Source of the DNA: Panicum virgatum | Taxonomy: Eukaryota > Streptophyta > Magnoliopsida > Poales > Poaceae | Reading direction: 5' to 3' | Assembly (NCBI RefSeq): GCF_016808335.1 | Contig: NC_053138.1 | Coordinates: 13,943,900 to 14,007,899 of the forward strand | Length of the DNA: 64,000 nt | In this document: piece after piece, positions 11,675-22,678 of the stretch | How positions within the stretch are numbered: the first letter of the stretch is position 1 | Layout of the letters: each line of letters begins with the position of its first letter | Notes under the pieces: model-generated | What the model was told of the DNA's origin: nothing | What the model saw: the letters and a program-made list of their open reading frames with translations, nothing else | Database searches by the model: none | Translations under genes and position numbers: made by a program

Positions 11675-12482
11675 TGTAACATCCCGTAAATTTTACGGAA
11701 TGTTATGATCTTCAAAAGTACGAAATTTCAAAAACTTTTTGCGTGGAAGTGTTAGTAGCTAGGAACACTTAAGGGATAATGCTATTCTTTCCCAAATTCT
11801 TAGATTTTAAACTAGAACTCCAAGACAAGGACCTAAATTTAGTATGCCACATTTGGATTTGGAGTTTATTTGCCTCTACTTGTTTCAAATTTGTTTTGTA
11901 TGGATTTCGATTGAATTGGGTGGTTTTTAATTTGAATCAGCCATTCAAATTAAAAACAAAAGCTAACTTAAGCCTACTAACTAAATCGGGCCGAGACCCA
12001 CCTAACCCAGTCGGCCCGACCCACCTATCCACCCCGTCCAGCCCAAAATCGGCCGCTACGGTCCGGTCGCGCGCTTGGGCGCGCGCGGACACCGGCAGGC
12101 CGCCCAGCAACGGCCCAGCCAAACCCTCCGCGCCGGCCCGCTACCACTTCCCTCACCCGTTCGCCGCCGAGATCCACTGACAGGCGGGCCCCGCCTATCA
12201 GCTTTACCCCTCTCCTCACGCCCGCCGCGCCTCCCCTGCTTTTTCCGCCGTGGTGCAACACGACAGCGCACGGAGCGCGTCTCCCGCCGGCCACCTGCCC
12301 TGCTGACGCCCGCGTCTGCCCCCGCGGTCGGCACCGATTCCTTGCCGCGCGCGCTCCACCCTTTCCCCTCGCGCACGAAAGCCCGTCCGCGGAGCCCTGA
12401 TGCTACAACATCGCGCGCCGGCCCGGCCATCACATCACGGCCGTTCCCCGGCTTCCGGGCCACCCCTAACCCTAGTGCCTCG

Positions 12483-12491
12483 CCTATAAAA
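12483..12491 (+). promoter_or_regulatory. TATA-like box in the solo LTR
   Basis: CCTATAAAA in a GC-rich block, followed by GC-rich leader-like sequence. Position is reasonable for the U3/R border. Confidence 0.4.
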
Positions 12492-13455
12492 CCCCCACGG
12501 CCGCACCCCGAAAACCCTAGCCACCACGGGAATTCCCGTTCCACAGCTGCCGCCAAGAGAGAGGAAGAAAGGGGAAGAAACAGAGGAGGGGAGAAGAAGA
12601 AGGAGGGAGAAGGAGCTACCACCGGAGCTTCCCCACGCCGGCGACCCGTACCCCTGCAACGACGTTGCAGCTCGGCATGGCACGGCCTCGACCGCTCCCT
12701 GCACCGAATCGCCGCCGCACCGAGCACCCCGACCTCGAGCCCGACGGGTCAGCGCCGTTGTCTCGCTTCGCCCGCTTTCCCTTGCTCCGGTGCGCTTCGG
12801 CCGCCGTTGAGCCGTCGGTAGAGAAGGCCTAGGAGCCTCGTTCCCTTGGTTGTGCGCCTGCAGGAACCCTCGCCGCTTCGCCGCCGTAGCCCGCAGCCGC
12901 CGTCGCCTGACCACGCCACCGCCGGCCCGCCATGGCCTCTCCACGGCCTCGCCGGCGCGCGAGCGTACGAGACCGGCCCAGGTCGCCCTTGGCCCCTCCT
13001 GACCTGCGCACGTTCACGCCCGAGCCAAGGCAGAGCTTCGCTCACTTGGACGTCGAACCGCAGCCGCGTGGCGCCGTTGCCATCGCGCCGCCGATGCGCC
13101 GTCGCCGCGCCCACGCCGCAACGTCGCGTTCGCGGCGTGGCGAGCCTGCTCTGCACACACACGCACACACGCGCTAGAGTTCACACCGGATCAAGAAGAA
13201 GTTGCACAGGATCCCGGAGACGCCGACACGTGGGCCCAAGCTGTCAGCCGCGGAAAAGAAAAGAGAAAGGAGGAGAGAAGGAGTCGGGCCGAGTTCGGCC
13301 CAGAAGGCCCAAGAAGAAGAGAAGCCCATGAAGACTTTCGGCTCGACAACGAGCGTTTTCTTTTTCTTTTTCACAGCACTGACACGCGGGTCTCACCTGT
13401 CAGTGAGACCCACTGACTGACCTGTAGGCCCCCCTGAGACCGACGACCGCTGACC

Positions 13456-13485
13456 GTTGACTGGGTCAACGTTGACCGGGTCAAC
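13456..13485 (+). promoter_or_regulatory. Tandem W-box palindromes
   Basis: Two adjacent 15-mers, GTTGACTGGGTCAAC and GTTGACCGGGTCAAC, each an inverted TTGAC pair. TTGAC is the core of WRKY-factor sites (established knowledge). Binding here is inference. Confidence 0.6.
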
Positions 13486-13518
13486 GATGACGTCAGCATG
13501 GGCCATGCTGACGTCATC
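13486..13518 (+). promoter_or_regulatory. 33-bp perfect palindrome with two TGACGTCA sites
   Basis: Arms GATGACGTCAGCATGG and CCATGCTGACGTCATC are perfect complements around one G. Each arm holds TGACGTCA, the bZIP/TGA site. CCACGTGG and CCACGTGTC (G-box) follow within 80 bp. The cluster abuts the W-box repeats. Confidence 0.7.
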
Positions 13519-15445
13519 ATAGCCGGCCCCCTGATGATGTAATGCTGACATCAGCATGCCACGTGGCACGCCCAGAGGCTGCCACGTGTCACTAATTTTC
13601 TTTTATGTTTTCCGATAATCTTTAATTATTTCCACAAATGCTTTTAGGCTTAGAAAATTGATAATAAATCAACCGTAGCTCTGAAAATTATGAAATCAGT
13701 TTCATAATTCTTCTAAAATCATGAACTACGCGTTAGAGTAGGAGTTGCTGTGATTTGGATCTTCTTTTGAGGAGTTTTGTGCATCTTTGGACTTGGACCC
13801 TGACGCCGAGGAGCAGACCGGAGGCTACGACTACCCCGACTTCCAGGAGCACTATGAGGAGGCCCCAGGTTCACGCCCATCCATGTTTTGAATACCTATT
13901 AGGCATTGCTTGCTAGACACTCTACGCCCCCAAATTGAGTGTTGAGATGAGCTTGCATAACCATTTACTACCGTATTCCTTGTTTCCCATGTTTATCATT
14001 GTTGATGTATGCTATTGCTACTATGTGTGTGAGATTGGGGTATGGGAATATATATATATGGTATAGTCCTTGCGTGCTGGAAGATGCCTCCACATATATA
14101 GGAGTTGGGGATAGGTTACAGTGGGGCGAGCGGACCCTTTCTCCGACCTTAGGGTCGAGAGCTGGGGGTTGTGTGTTGGGCATGACCCTGTGAGCACCTG
14201 TGATGGGTGACGAGCACCTATGGCGGGTGCAAGGCTGTTCCCGTGGGAACATGAGTTGAGGAGTTGAGGTGGCGATACCTGTAATGGGTGTCGATCGCGA
14301 ACCGTGTTTACGGAACGCAAACTGTGGACGAAGACGCTCGCCCTTGCGGGATTGAGGACTTGACTTTGTGGCCCTAGTGACGGAACTATTTCAAACGTGA
14401 ACCACTTATCCTTTATGAGGGGGGACCCAGCCCGAGCTAGCTATGTGCGGCACCATTACTGCAGGAGGATAGTGTTTCAGTGTCAGGGGGAGAGGACAGG
14501 AGCCTATCGCCCCCGATCGCAGGATCCATGGAGATTCCATTCTAGATAGATTCATAGCCCCGGACGACCTACTGCGGGAGGACATGCCCCAGACCGGGAG
14601 TAGGATGGTGCCGTAGCCATTAGTTTCGTTGACTGGTGCCTCGGAGATAGTCGGAGTTGCTTGCCGGCTGGATTCGGGGCGAGTGGGTACAGGTGTGCAA
14701 CCCCTGCAGGGTGAAAACTATACGTATAGCCGCGTACTCGGTCATGTACAACTCTCGATCTGGCCCCACGAATGTAGTTAGATCCTCATATACTTTTCTA
14801 CCTCCCTCTAGTCCACTTTCCTGCTCGGATAGCAGCTGAGATGCGGGGAGAGGGAGTTCCCGCACCGAACTTTGGTAGTTGTTGTAGTGGAAGTTAGCTG
14901 ACCGGGAGTCCGGGTGCCGGAGCTGCCCGCGTCTGAAGGTGAATGGATGACTTGTTATAAATGCTTGCATAGGAAACCATAGCCTTTTCCTTGGCATTGT
15001 TTTTACCTTAATGCATCCACATATTGCTTCATGCGGATGGTGACGTGGACCTATCCCATCCTTGGGGATAGACTGGATAGATGCAGGGTATGACTCGGAG
15101 TACGATAACAACGATGATGGGTGGTACGATTGAAGGCGTGCTACACTCAAGGATGCCTGTGGAGAAGAAGATTCCCAGAGGAGGACCAGCATGAAGTCTT
15201 AGTTACCGTTACGCTTTCTGTTTGCACCTCAATTAGCCCATCGGGCTTGTACTCGGAGATTATTACTTTTATCCCGAATGTTGTAATAGGTTAAACCCAT
15301 GAATGTTCTGTAATTGCTGGTATGACTGTGATTTCTACCTGAAATGAGTTCTGTATGTGATAGCGACTGATCCAGGGACTATCACGACGATATAGGGAGT
15401 CGGGTTGCCCTTTCGGGAACCCGGTTCGTTTCAACCCCCTTACAG

Positions 15446-15464
15446 GAATCTCGTCCCGAGATTC
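15446..15464 (-). other. Inverted repeat near the host element's 3' end
   Basis: GAATCTCGTCCCGAGATTC is an 8-bp inverted repeat. On the minus strand it precedes the polypurine tract and resembles the CTCGGGACGAG word often found after pol in Tekay-type elements (recollection, unverified). Confidence 0.5.
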
Positions 15465-15497
15465 TGGGCTGGCTAGCAAAGAGAAACAAGGATGGGA

Positions 15498-16122
15498 TTA
15501 AGCTCTACGCACACCTGGTATCACCTGCTGCTGATCCTGATCATTCTGGGCACCCTGTTTGGAGCAGTTCCCGGAAATAAGGTGGGCCTCGTCACCACTG
15601 TTATGCGGGATTGGTGAAAGGTCATGGACTGGTGCTACCGGTGACAAGCGATTCTGTGGACAACTTTTGGCATAATGACCTTTTTGCCTGCATTGGTAGC
15701 ACCTGCGGCGGTGGTGAATGGCGCTACTTGGTTGACCTCCCTATGAACTTAACATGCCATCTTGCATTATTTCTGCTGCTTGCTTTTTGGACTCCTTGCG
15801 ACTGCATGGCTGAATCACATTCATAGTGATAGTCAACCCATCAACATAATCATAGAGTGCTTGGTTCTTGACCTGTGTATCTCTAGAGCACTTAGGATCC
15901 TTTCTCTTCTGGATGGTCTGTAGCTCATCGACCGATGGGGAGTCAAGGAAAAGGGAATCCTCTGCTAGCTGCTCTTGATGAGATATCTTTCTCTTTGTAC
16001 TGGAGAACAACCTCTGGTTCCTCCTAGTTGTGGCTTCATCTTCAGTCGCACGAACTTGACGACATGGAACGCCATAGAATTGGCAACACGGGCAAGTTTT
16101 CTCACCATTCTTCAGGTGGTAT
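15498..16122 (-). pseudogene. Zinc-knuckle protein fragment, 3' part
   Basis: A minus-strand frame runs from the Tat insertion point to TAA at 15498-15500. It is interrupted by one in-frame TAG (15741-15743) 42 bases upstream of a CCHC zinc knuckle, CYQCRQKGHYAKSC (about 15650-15692). Further upstream is a cysteine-rich stretch, CPCCQFYGVPCRQ, near 16060-16100. It continues beyond the Tat element at 43508. A CCHC knuckle suits a retroelement gag, a transposase tail or a cellular RNA-binding protein. Lying next to the polypurine tract, where integrase should be, it may be a gag left by internal deletion or a captured gene fragment. Family not recognised. Confidence 0.55.
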
Positions 16123-16127
16123 GTTGT
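16123..16127. repeat. Left target-site duplication of the Tat element (gttgt)
   Basis: gttgt directly precedes the 5' LTR and recurs directly after the 3' LTR at 43503-43507. Confidence 0.9.
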
Positions 16128-16682
16128 TGTTTGATGAGATTTTGTGCAACCAATCTAAAATATGTGTCATGAATCATATATATGAACATCACGTAATGGG
16201 AGTTTAGCATGTGAAGCCCCAATCAAATAAAAGAACATGTCCATGCATGCACGTGCATGTGTGAGAAGTCCATGTGGCTATACGAGTGCAGCGCCGGTGT
16301 ATACGTATAAAGTCGTGTACATGTACTCGAACTCGGCGCGATACAAGTGGAGGATCAATCACGTATCCAGGCCCACATGGCAGCCGGCCAAGTCTAGAAT
16401 ATTCTAGAAGCATCAGTTCCCTCGCCGCGGTAACAACCTAGCGTAGTCCGCGCGCGTCACCCCATCCGTTTAGCTTCTCACGCACGTGTGTTGAAAGGCT
16501 TCCTTGGTCAGGCCCACGATGCAGAGAGGTAGAATGGCCAGGAGCCCAGGATGCTTATCTACTCATTGTTCCATTCAACACGCGAGGGGCCAGCGGATAA
16601 GCAAGCCTGCACGCTTTTTTCTCAACAGAAGAGAGGCGGCGCCGGGTGGAAAAACCTAGTGAACCCATCACCTGAACCCGGC

Positions 16683-16693
16683 CTATATAAAGG
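16683..16693 (+). promoter_or_regulatory. TATA box in the Tat 5' LTR
   Basis: CTATATAAAGG is conserved in the 3' LTR at 41951-41961. A transcript would start about 30 bp downstream and read into gag. Confidence 0.7.
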
Positions 16694-17132
16694 CACCTAC
16701 CCCTCCGTGCTCCGGGTTCGATTGGGGGAGGGAGTCAAGAAGTCAGGCACGAGGGAAGCCAAGGAGATCGCGTCCGCCTGTGTCTTCATCTTCCTCGCCG
16801 CCGTCGCCTTCATCCACACCACGCCGGCGGCGACCTCGTCAACCTCGCCGACGCCAAACAGAGGCCGAGAAGCGAGTCAAGGGAGCCGGGGAAGAACCCA
16901 TGGCGCCTCGCTTCGTCTTCGGAAGCGTCGTAGGTTAACCTTCTATCCTCTCCCAATTCTTCTACAGTTTTGCATGCACACACACATCCACTGGTGCTCG
17001 CCGGGTCGTCATCCATCCATGTCGCCGAAGAAGTGTTGTACGAGCACGTGATGGAGACGCCGAGCGGATGATGAAGGTCCAGACGGCGACGACACCAAAC
17101 CGAGCCCGGCCGCCAGCCGACGCTGGCGCCAC

Positions 17133-17288
17133 AGGGGCGAAGCTAGCGATGATGGTCACCGGGGTCTTTAGTTTTTTGCAACGGGGTCATTAACATAAAA
17201 AACGGTGATGAACAGTGAATTTATATGGGATTGCTGGACTTTTGTCGGGGTCGGCTGACCCCAATGACAAGCTGTGGCTTCGCCACTG
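17133..17288. mobile_element. 156-bp hAT-like MITE inside the 5' LTR
   Basis: It is flanked by ggcgccac at 17125-17132 and 17289-17296. The 3' LTR has a single ggcgccac at the matching place (near 42391), an empty site. The ends AGGGGCGAAGCTAGC and (complement) CAGTGGCGAAGCC are imperfect inverted repeats. The 8-bp duplication fits hAT elements. Confidence 0.85.
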
Positions 17289-18383
17289 GGCGCCACTACC
17301 GGCGATGACACCACCCAGCATCGTCAAGCCCGGCTGCCGACCAACGACGACGGCGCCGCAAGTACACTAAGATGGCCGGCGACGACAACACCTCGGTACG
17401 ACTCTGAGCAAAGCTACTGGCGACGACACCCCGGTACGACTCCGAGCCCGGCTGCCGGCCGTTGACGGGGTCGAGTTGCCGCCGCCTCCGATGGCACCGT
17501 GAGGACACTGAAGCGCCGAGCGACGATGCCGGTGCTGCGCCACGAGGCCGGCATGGAGCCGCCACCGACATCGTCGCAAGGACGCCATGGCAAGCCGTGG
17601 CGACGACGGCGCCGGTGATGTTGACGTTAGGCTGCCGTGTCATGTTGAAGGCCACGCGTGGAGCCGAGAAGCCGATGCCCACATGCAAGCCCAGGCACGC
17701 GCCGTCACTGTGCAAGTGCACCTGTAGAGAAGCAAGCAAGATACAGTGCCATGCAAGTACGTGCTCCACCAAAGAACAAGCTGCATTGCAAGATTCAAGT
17801 GCCCTGCGGATGCGAATTTTCCCGCAGAACTACTTTGCCTACGATCTGCTGCCACGACACTTCGTCAACTCCGTCCAATTCGCCAACTCTGCATCGACTA
17901 CCCACCTCTACTACGGCTACGATGCCGTCCGAGACCAACGAGGCCGAACGACTCAGGCGGGTGCCACTGATGTCCCAGCGACGTTGTACCGGCTCATGGA
18001 CCGACGAGGCCGTGGATGACGCCAACGCCATCTACACCATTACCACCACCACACATGCATGGAGAATATGAGCGAAGATTGATGATGACGACCACAACAG
18101 CAGAATCGGAGGTACTCCAGCAAGCTAGACTTGCGGAGGTAATTAACCGGGAGCTTTCCGAGGCCCCAGGAACTAGAAGACCATGTCTCCTGAGTTAGAT
18201 CACCGCCAGCAGGCTGTCTGCGGAGCGCATTTGTATTGGAAACCTTATTTGTATTTTATAAAATATGAGTAAAGTTTGTGTTCCCGCATTTTTATTCCTT
18301 TTGTGTATTTCTATATACACTGGCACGCCCACTTCTTTATTTTCTGCGCAGAGAAAATCATGTGCGAATCTTCTTTCCAAACA

Positions 18384-18410
18384 AACTGGCACGCCTGGTG
18401 GGACGTGGTT
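18384..18410 (+). other. Primer-binding-site region
   Basis: AACTGGCACGCCTGGTGGGA begins right after the 5' LTR. The TGGCACGCC..GTGGGAC layout is the usual tRNA-primer site position and style of Tat elements. The primer tRNA was not identified. Confidence 0.5.
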
Positions 18411-18475
18411 CTCCTCCCATCTCTGTTGCGCAGTGGTCGTCGGATTCGTCTTCGCCATTCTCCAACCAACACAGC

Positions 18476-21400
18476 ATGATGCATGGTGTCCTGGGACGTG
18501 GAGCTGTCCTGACGAGGAGTCCCCTTTCTGCAGGAGGACCGTCCGTTACTGTCAAGACTCAGGCGTGCTCCCTGATTCAGTTCGGAGACTTCCCACCTAT
18601 GGAGATCCTCAAGAAAGCTAGAGGAGCCGCCCACACCAAGCTGATCCAGTTCGGCGACCTCCCACCTGTGGAGATCCCCGCGGAAGATGGAAGAGCCGTC
18701 GTCACCAAGGCCGAAGTGCTGCCCACACCGACGACGATCGTCGACCAAGCTGGGGCTGCCCAAGTCGCCATCAACACCTAGGAGCCGACCCTAATCTAGT
18801 TCGGGCCGTTTCCTCCTATGGCTGTCTTCGAGTACCGCGACAAGACATACGTGTACCTGACACAGGACCTAGCGCAATTCCAGTCGGTCCAGCATGGGAA
18901 AGCTCAGAAGAGAGCTTCGGCCAAGGCCAGGAAGGAGCGGCGAAACTTGGTGTTAGAGGCGCGGGCTCTCTTGAAGAAGTCCATGGTGGCCGACATGAAG
19001 GGAGACGTGCGGGCTGCGCAACAACAGCGCGTCAAGGCGGTCAACAGGAGGGCGGCGACTACGACTCTCTGTACACCTACGCCAACACCCGTTCAAGAAG
19101 TGCCTACTCCAGTGGTGGAGCGCACAGAGGTCGAGCTCCTGGAAGCTCTTGAAGCCACGTCTGGCGATCTGCGACAGAAGATGTCCTTCGCCCGCCACGC
19201 CGCAAGCCCTCATCTGCTTCGCAACTACAGGAGAAAGTACCGCAAGGTGCAGCGGCTACACCAACAGATCAGCTCCCGCATCGCCCAGAGCACAGTCCCG
19301 GATGAGGACTGGTCCCTCGACACGGGAGTCGTTCTCGACAAGGTGTTCACCTACCCCAGCACGTTGGAGCCGCTGTACGATGTGTTCCCCGACGAGTGGG
19401 CGCACGAGCCGGGCAAGATCAAGAGTCTGGTGCGCCGCATGATCATGCGGGAGTACTGGAAGAAGCGGCGCTCAAGCAAGCAAACTCGGCTCCCGGGACC
19501 TAATGCCTCCTTCGTCAATAGCACGCCAATCCGGCCGACCGGATTGGTGTCCTGCTACCACGTAACGGCGAACGAAGAGCCGACTATATCTAACACCAAC
19601 AAGTTTGCAATTTTGCAGACTAATGAATCAGCACCTCAAGATGAAGGCATGAGGCAGGAGCTGCGCCGACTTCAAGACCAAGTGGCTCAACTCGGGAGAA
19701 GGCTTCAACAGCAAGAAGCACCTGAGATGTCGTCAGCACGAGCCAGGGGCAGGGCGAAGCGACCCGTTCCTAGTCGTCGCCCGCAACATGAGCGTCAGAC
19801 GCTGGCACCACGACGTCGATCTCCGCCACCCCACACTTTCCAACGTAGGCAAGCCACCTTGCCTCCTTGTTGGAATAGTTGGTCATGGCGACAAGACTAC
19901 ACTGCGCATCCCCACCCGACTCAGCAATGGCGAGTTCGCAACTCCTCGTATGGGAGGGAGCCTGCTCGAGCCCCATCTTCCCCGAGGAATGGAGTTCCAG
20001 CACAAAGGTGGAAAGAAGAGGGTGCTCCTACTACGGCTGCACGACAGGCTGCGCCGGCACGCCAAGCTCCACCTCGCGTTCAAGCTGCTCCCACGGAGAA
20101 CCAGCGCAAGCGCGAGAGGCGCCGGAGGAACCGCTACGCGCTGTACCGCGAGCTCGAAGAGTTGGTGCTGAGGCACACTCAAGTTCGCATCCAACCTGAT
20201 GGAGAGCTTCACCAAGAGAACAACCGTATCTCCTTCCGCATCTCGCCTAACTTGGAGGGCGATGAGAGGTATAATTACCTCCTCACTCGGTTGACACCGA
20301 AGCCACGACGAGCACAGGGTGGTGGCACCAATGCAAGGGAAGCCGCCGCAACTGAGGAACACGTGCCGATCATCCTCGGCCACGATGGAATGCAAGGCCA
20401 AGCTACGCCAAGCGTGGACTCCACAGGGAGTCTACTAGACCGGTCTCCATCACCCACGCCCATGGAAGGAGTCGAGGGGTCATCACCAGCACTGGACCAG
20501 ACGGCGCTTCCCCATGCTCAAGACGTCGTCGCTCTCACGCAAGACGCAGCAGCAACACAAGCTTCCGCCCTCCATGGAATAGAACAGGGTGATCGCGCTC
20601 CTTCACACAAGACGGGGAAGATGCTAGAAGAAGCCCGAGAGAATGTCGCCATGTGCACCGCACTGGCAGCACACTCCAGAGATGATTCGAAGATGGAGTG
20701 GGTCCCTCCCATGGTGACTCACGAGTTCAGTTACCCTTCTGACGAAGAGATCACGCCGAACCCGAAGGCAAACTTCAAGAAGGCGTTCCTACCTCGACTA
20801 GGCCACGTTCGCTCGTGGTTCAGAGGCGGGGAAGAAGCAAGGGACTCCGGTACGTCTACAGGCCCTGATGAGGCGAGGACTTCAGCACCTTGCCTTCCCA
20901 TCACCACGGGGAAGGGTTCGCTATCCGACGGCGACAGGGCGCTAGCTTCGGACACGTCTCCGAGGCGCTACGTCGACATCGCGTCTCGACTTCCTCGGAA
21001 TTCTGAGGATCTACTGTACATGGCGGACCGCGCCGGAGCGAGCACACGACTCCGGTCCCTTGCGGCCCAGAAGATGAAGGGGGTTGTACACGAGGAGGAA
21101 GACGGAGACCCGCGGGACGGCATGACGGCAAGCGACACCGACTCATCTTCCTCACTGGAGAAGCACGATCACTCACCTCGCTACTCCGACCTCGCCGCAT
21201 CCATCCCTTCTGATGGTGATGAGCATCCTGATGCCGTCAACTCTGCGCCAGCTCACATGGCAGTAGATGACCACCACAATGGCTTGGAGCTGCCAGGAGG
21301 AGCCCAGGTCCTCACCTTGGAGGACCAAATCCAAGAACAACGGCGGGTGATGAACGAGCTATCCGCGAAGTTCGACCGACTGGTTGAACTGGTTACGTCT

Positions 21401-22678
21401 TCAGCCCAGAATGCCCCACATGGTGGCGTATATCGACCTGGTGAAGACCCACAGTTCGAGGAGCAGGACGGCGCAACAAGCATTCGCCCTCGACCAACGA
21501 ACTTTGCTTCGCCCTCCGCCCACGGGGCACCGCTACCGGCGACGCTGAAGGACTACCACGATATGGTCGAAGATATGGTGAACAGGAAGCTGAGGAGGGC
21601 GACGAATGACCAGGCCCCTCGGTCGATGGAGAATGAGCTCGAGAAGCCATATGAGTCATGGCATGACCTTGTACCCTTCCCAGCAGGGTGGCACCCGCCT
21701 AAGTTCCGTCAGTTCGACGGAACTGATGATGCAAGGGAGCACCTTGCGTACTTCGAAGAGGCATGTGGTGACACCGCAAACAACTCGTCACTGCTACTAC
21801 GCCAGTTCTCCGGGTCCCTAACTGGTGCGGCTTTCCACTGGTACAGCCGTTTGCCGGTTGGATCCATTAGCAGCTGGGGAGCCATGAAGGACGTCTTCAG
21901 AAGACACTTCGTGGCCATGAAGAAGGACTTCTCCATCATCGAGTTGTCGCAAGTGAAGCAACGATCTAATGAAGCTGTGGATGATTATGTCATTCGCTTC
22001 CGCAACAGCTACGTGTGTCTTGCAAGGGAGATGCACCTCGAAGATGCGATCGAGATGTGCATTCACGGGATGCTACAGCATTGGTCACTCGAAGTGTCCC
22101 GGAGAGGTCCAAGGACGTTCAGCGACCTGAGCTCCGCTGTGGCTGCCGTCAAGATTGAGTTCGACAAGTCCCCGCAGATCATGGAGCTCTACAAGAATGC
22201 CAGTGCTTTCGATCCAGCTAAGCGCTTCTCCTCAACGGCGAAGCCAAGCAACAATGGGGGAAAAGGGAAGGCGCAAGTGGAGGCGAATGCTGCACAAGCC
22301 TTCTCCACCACACCTCACAGCCAGGTGCCTGTCCTAGGCGCCCGGAGTGAACAAGCGGGAGGCAAGCCGCGTCCTTCCATCCAAGAACTCCTAAAGAAGC
22401 AGTACATTTTCAAGCGGGAGTTGGTGGAGGGGATGTTCAATCAACTCATGGAGCACAAGGCGTTGAACCTACCGGAGCCGCGAAGGCCAGATCAGGTAAA
22501 TATGACTAACAATCCGCTATACTGCCCGTATCATAGGTATGTTGGTCATGTCATCGAGGACTGCGTCGCCTTCAAGGAGTGGCTCCAAAGAGCCATCAAT
22601 GAGAAGAGGGTGAACCTGGAAGCGGATGCCATCAACCCCGACTACCATACGGTCAATGTGGTGACCGTAAAGACGTAG
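18476..22678 (+). pseudogene. Tat gag, about 1400 codons, early stops
   Basis: One frame is open from 18278. The first good ATG is ATGATG at 18476. In-frame TAGs at 18779 and 18797 separate a 5' part from the 1286-codon block 18818-22675. The 5' part holds a repeated motif (LIQFGDFPPMEI, LIQFGDLPPVEI, and a third copy interrupted by TAG). The core gag domain is near 21676-22170 ([13 protein letters not shown], then WYSRLP). A zinc-binding-like [14 protein letters not shown] lies at about 22518-22560. The roughly 900 residues before the gag core are basic, Q/R/P-rich and unusually long, with a possible coiled coil ([20 protein letters not shown], near 19660-19720). The TAG at 22676-22678 may be the natural gag end or a mutation, since the same frame stays coding beyond it. 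Confidence 0.8.

Larger units (their letters stand above)
11675..15433 (+). mobile_element. Solo LTR, 3.76 kb, with 5-bp target duplication
   Basis: It begins TGTAACATCCC and ends GGTTCGTTTCA (TG...CA). It is flanked by acccc at 11670-11674 and 15434-15438. There is no internal region and no second LTR, so this is a solo LTR left by LTR-LTR recombination. The middle (12000-13600) is very GC-rich with a TATA-like CCTATAAAA at 12483-12491, and the end is AT-rich. Length and start resemble Tekay/Del LTRs, but the sequence differs from the host LTR at 8297-11663. ORFs called in the GC-rich part have no recognisable domain. Confidence 0.8.
16128..18383 (+). repeat. 5' LTR of the Tat element (2256 bp)
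   Basis: It pairs with 41504-43502 over nearly its whole length with scattered substitutions. Length differences come mainly from a 156-bp MITE (17133-17288) and a segment at about 16286-16404 that is absent from the 3' LTR. TATA box CTATATAAAGG at 16683-16693. Confidence 0.92.

Noticed and set aside
12056..13331. Overlapping 160-250-codon ORFs in the solo LTR
   Set aside because: Same composition effect; there are open frames on both strands and they lie in the U3/R/leader region of an LTR.
17296..18071. ORFs of 130-190 codons in the Tat LTRs
   Set aside because: They recur in the 3' LTR, lie in LTR DNA, and show no domain; more likely leader sequence.
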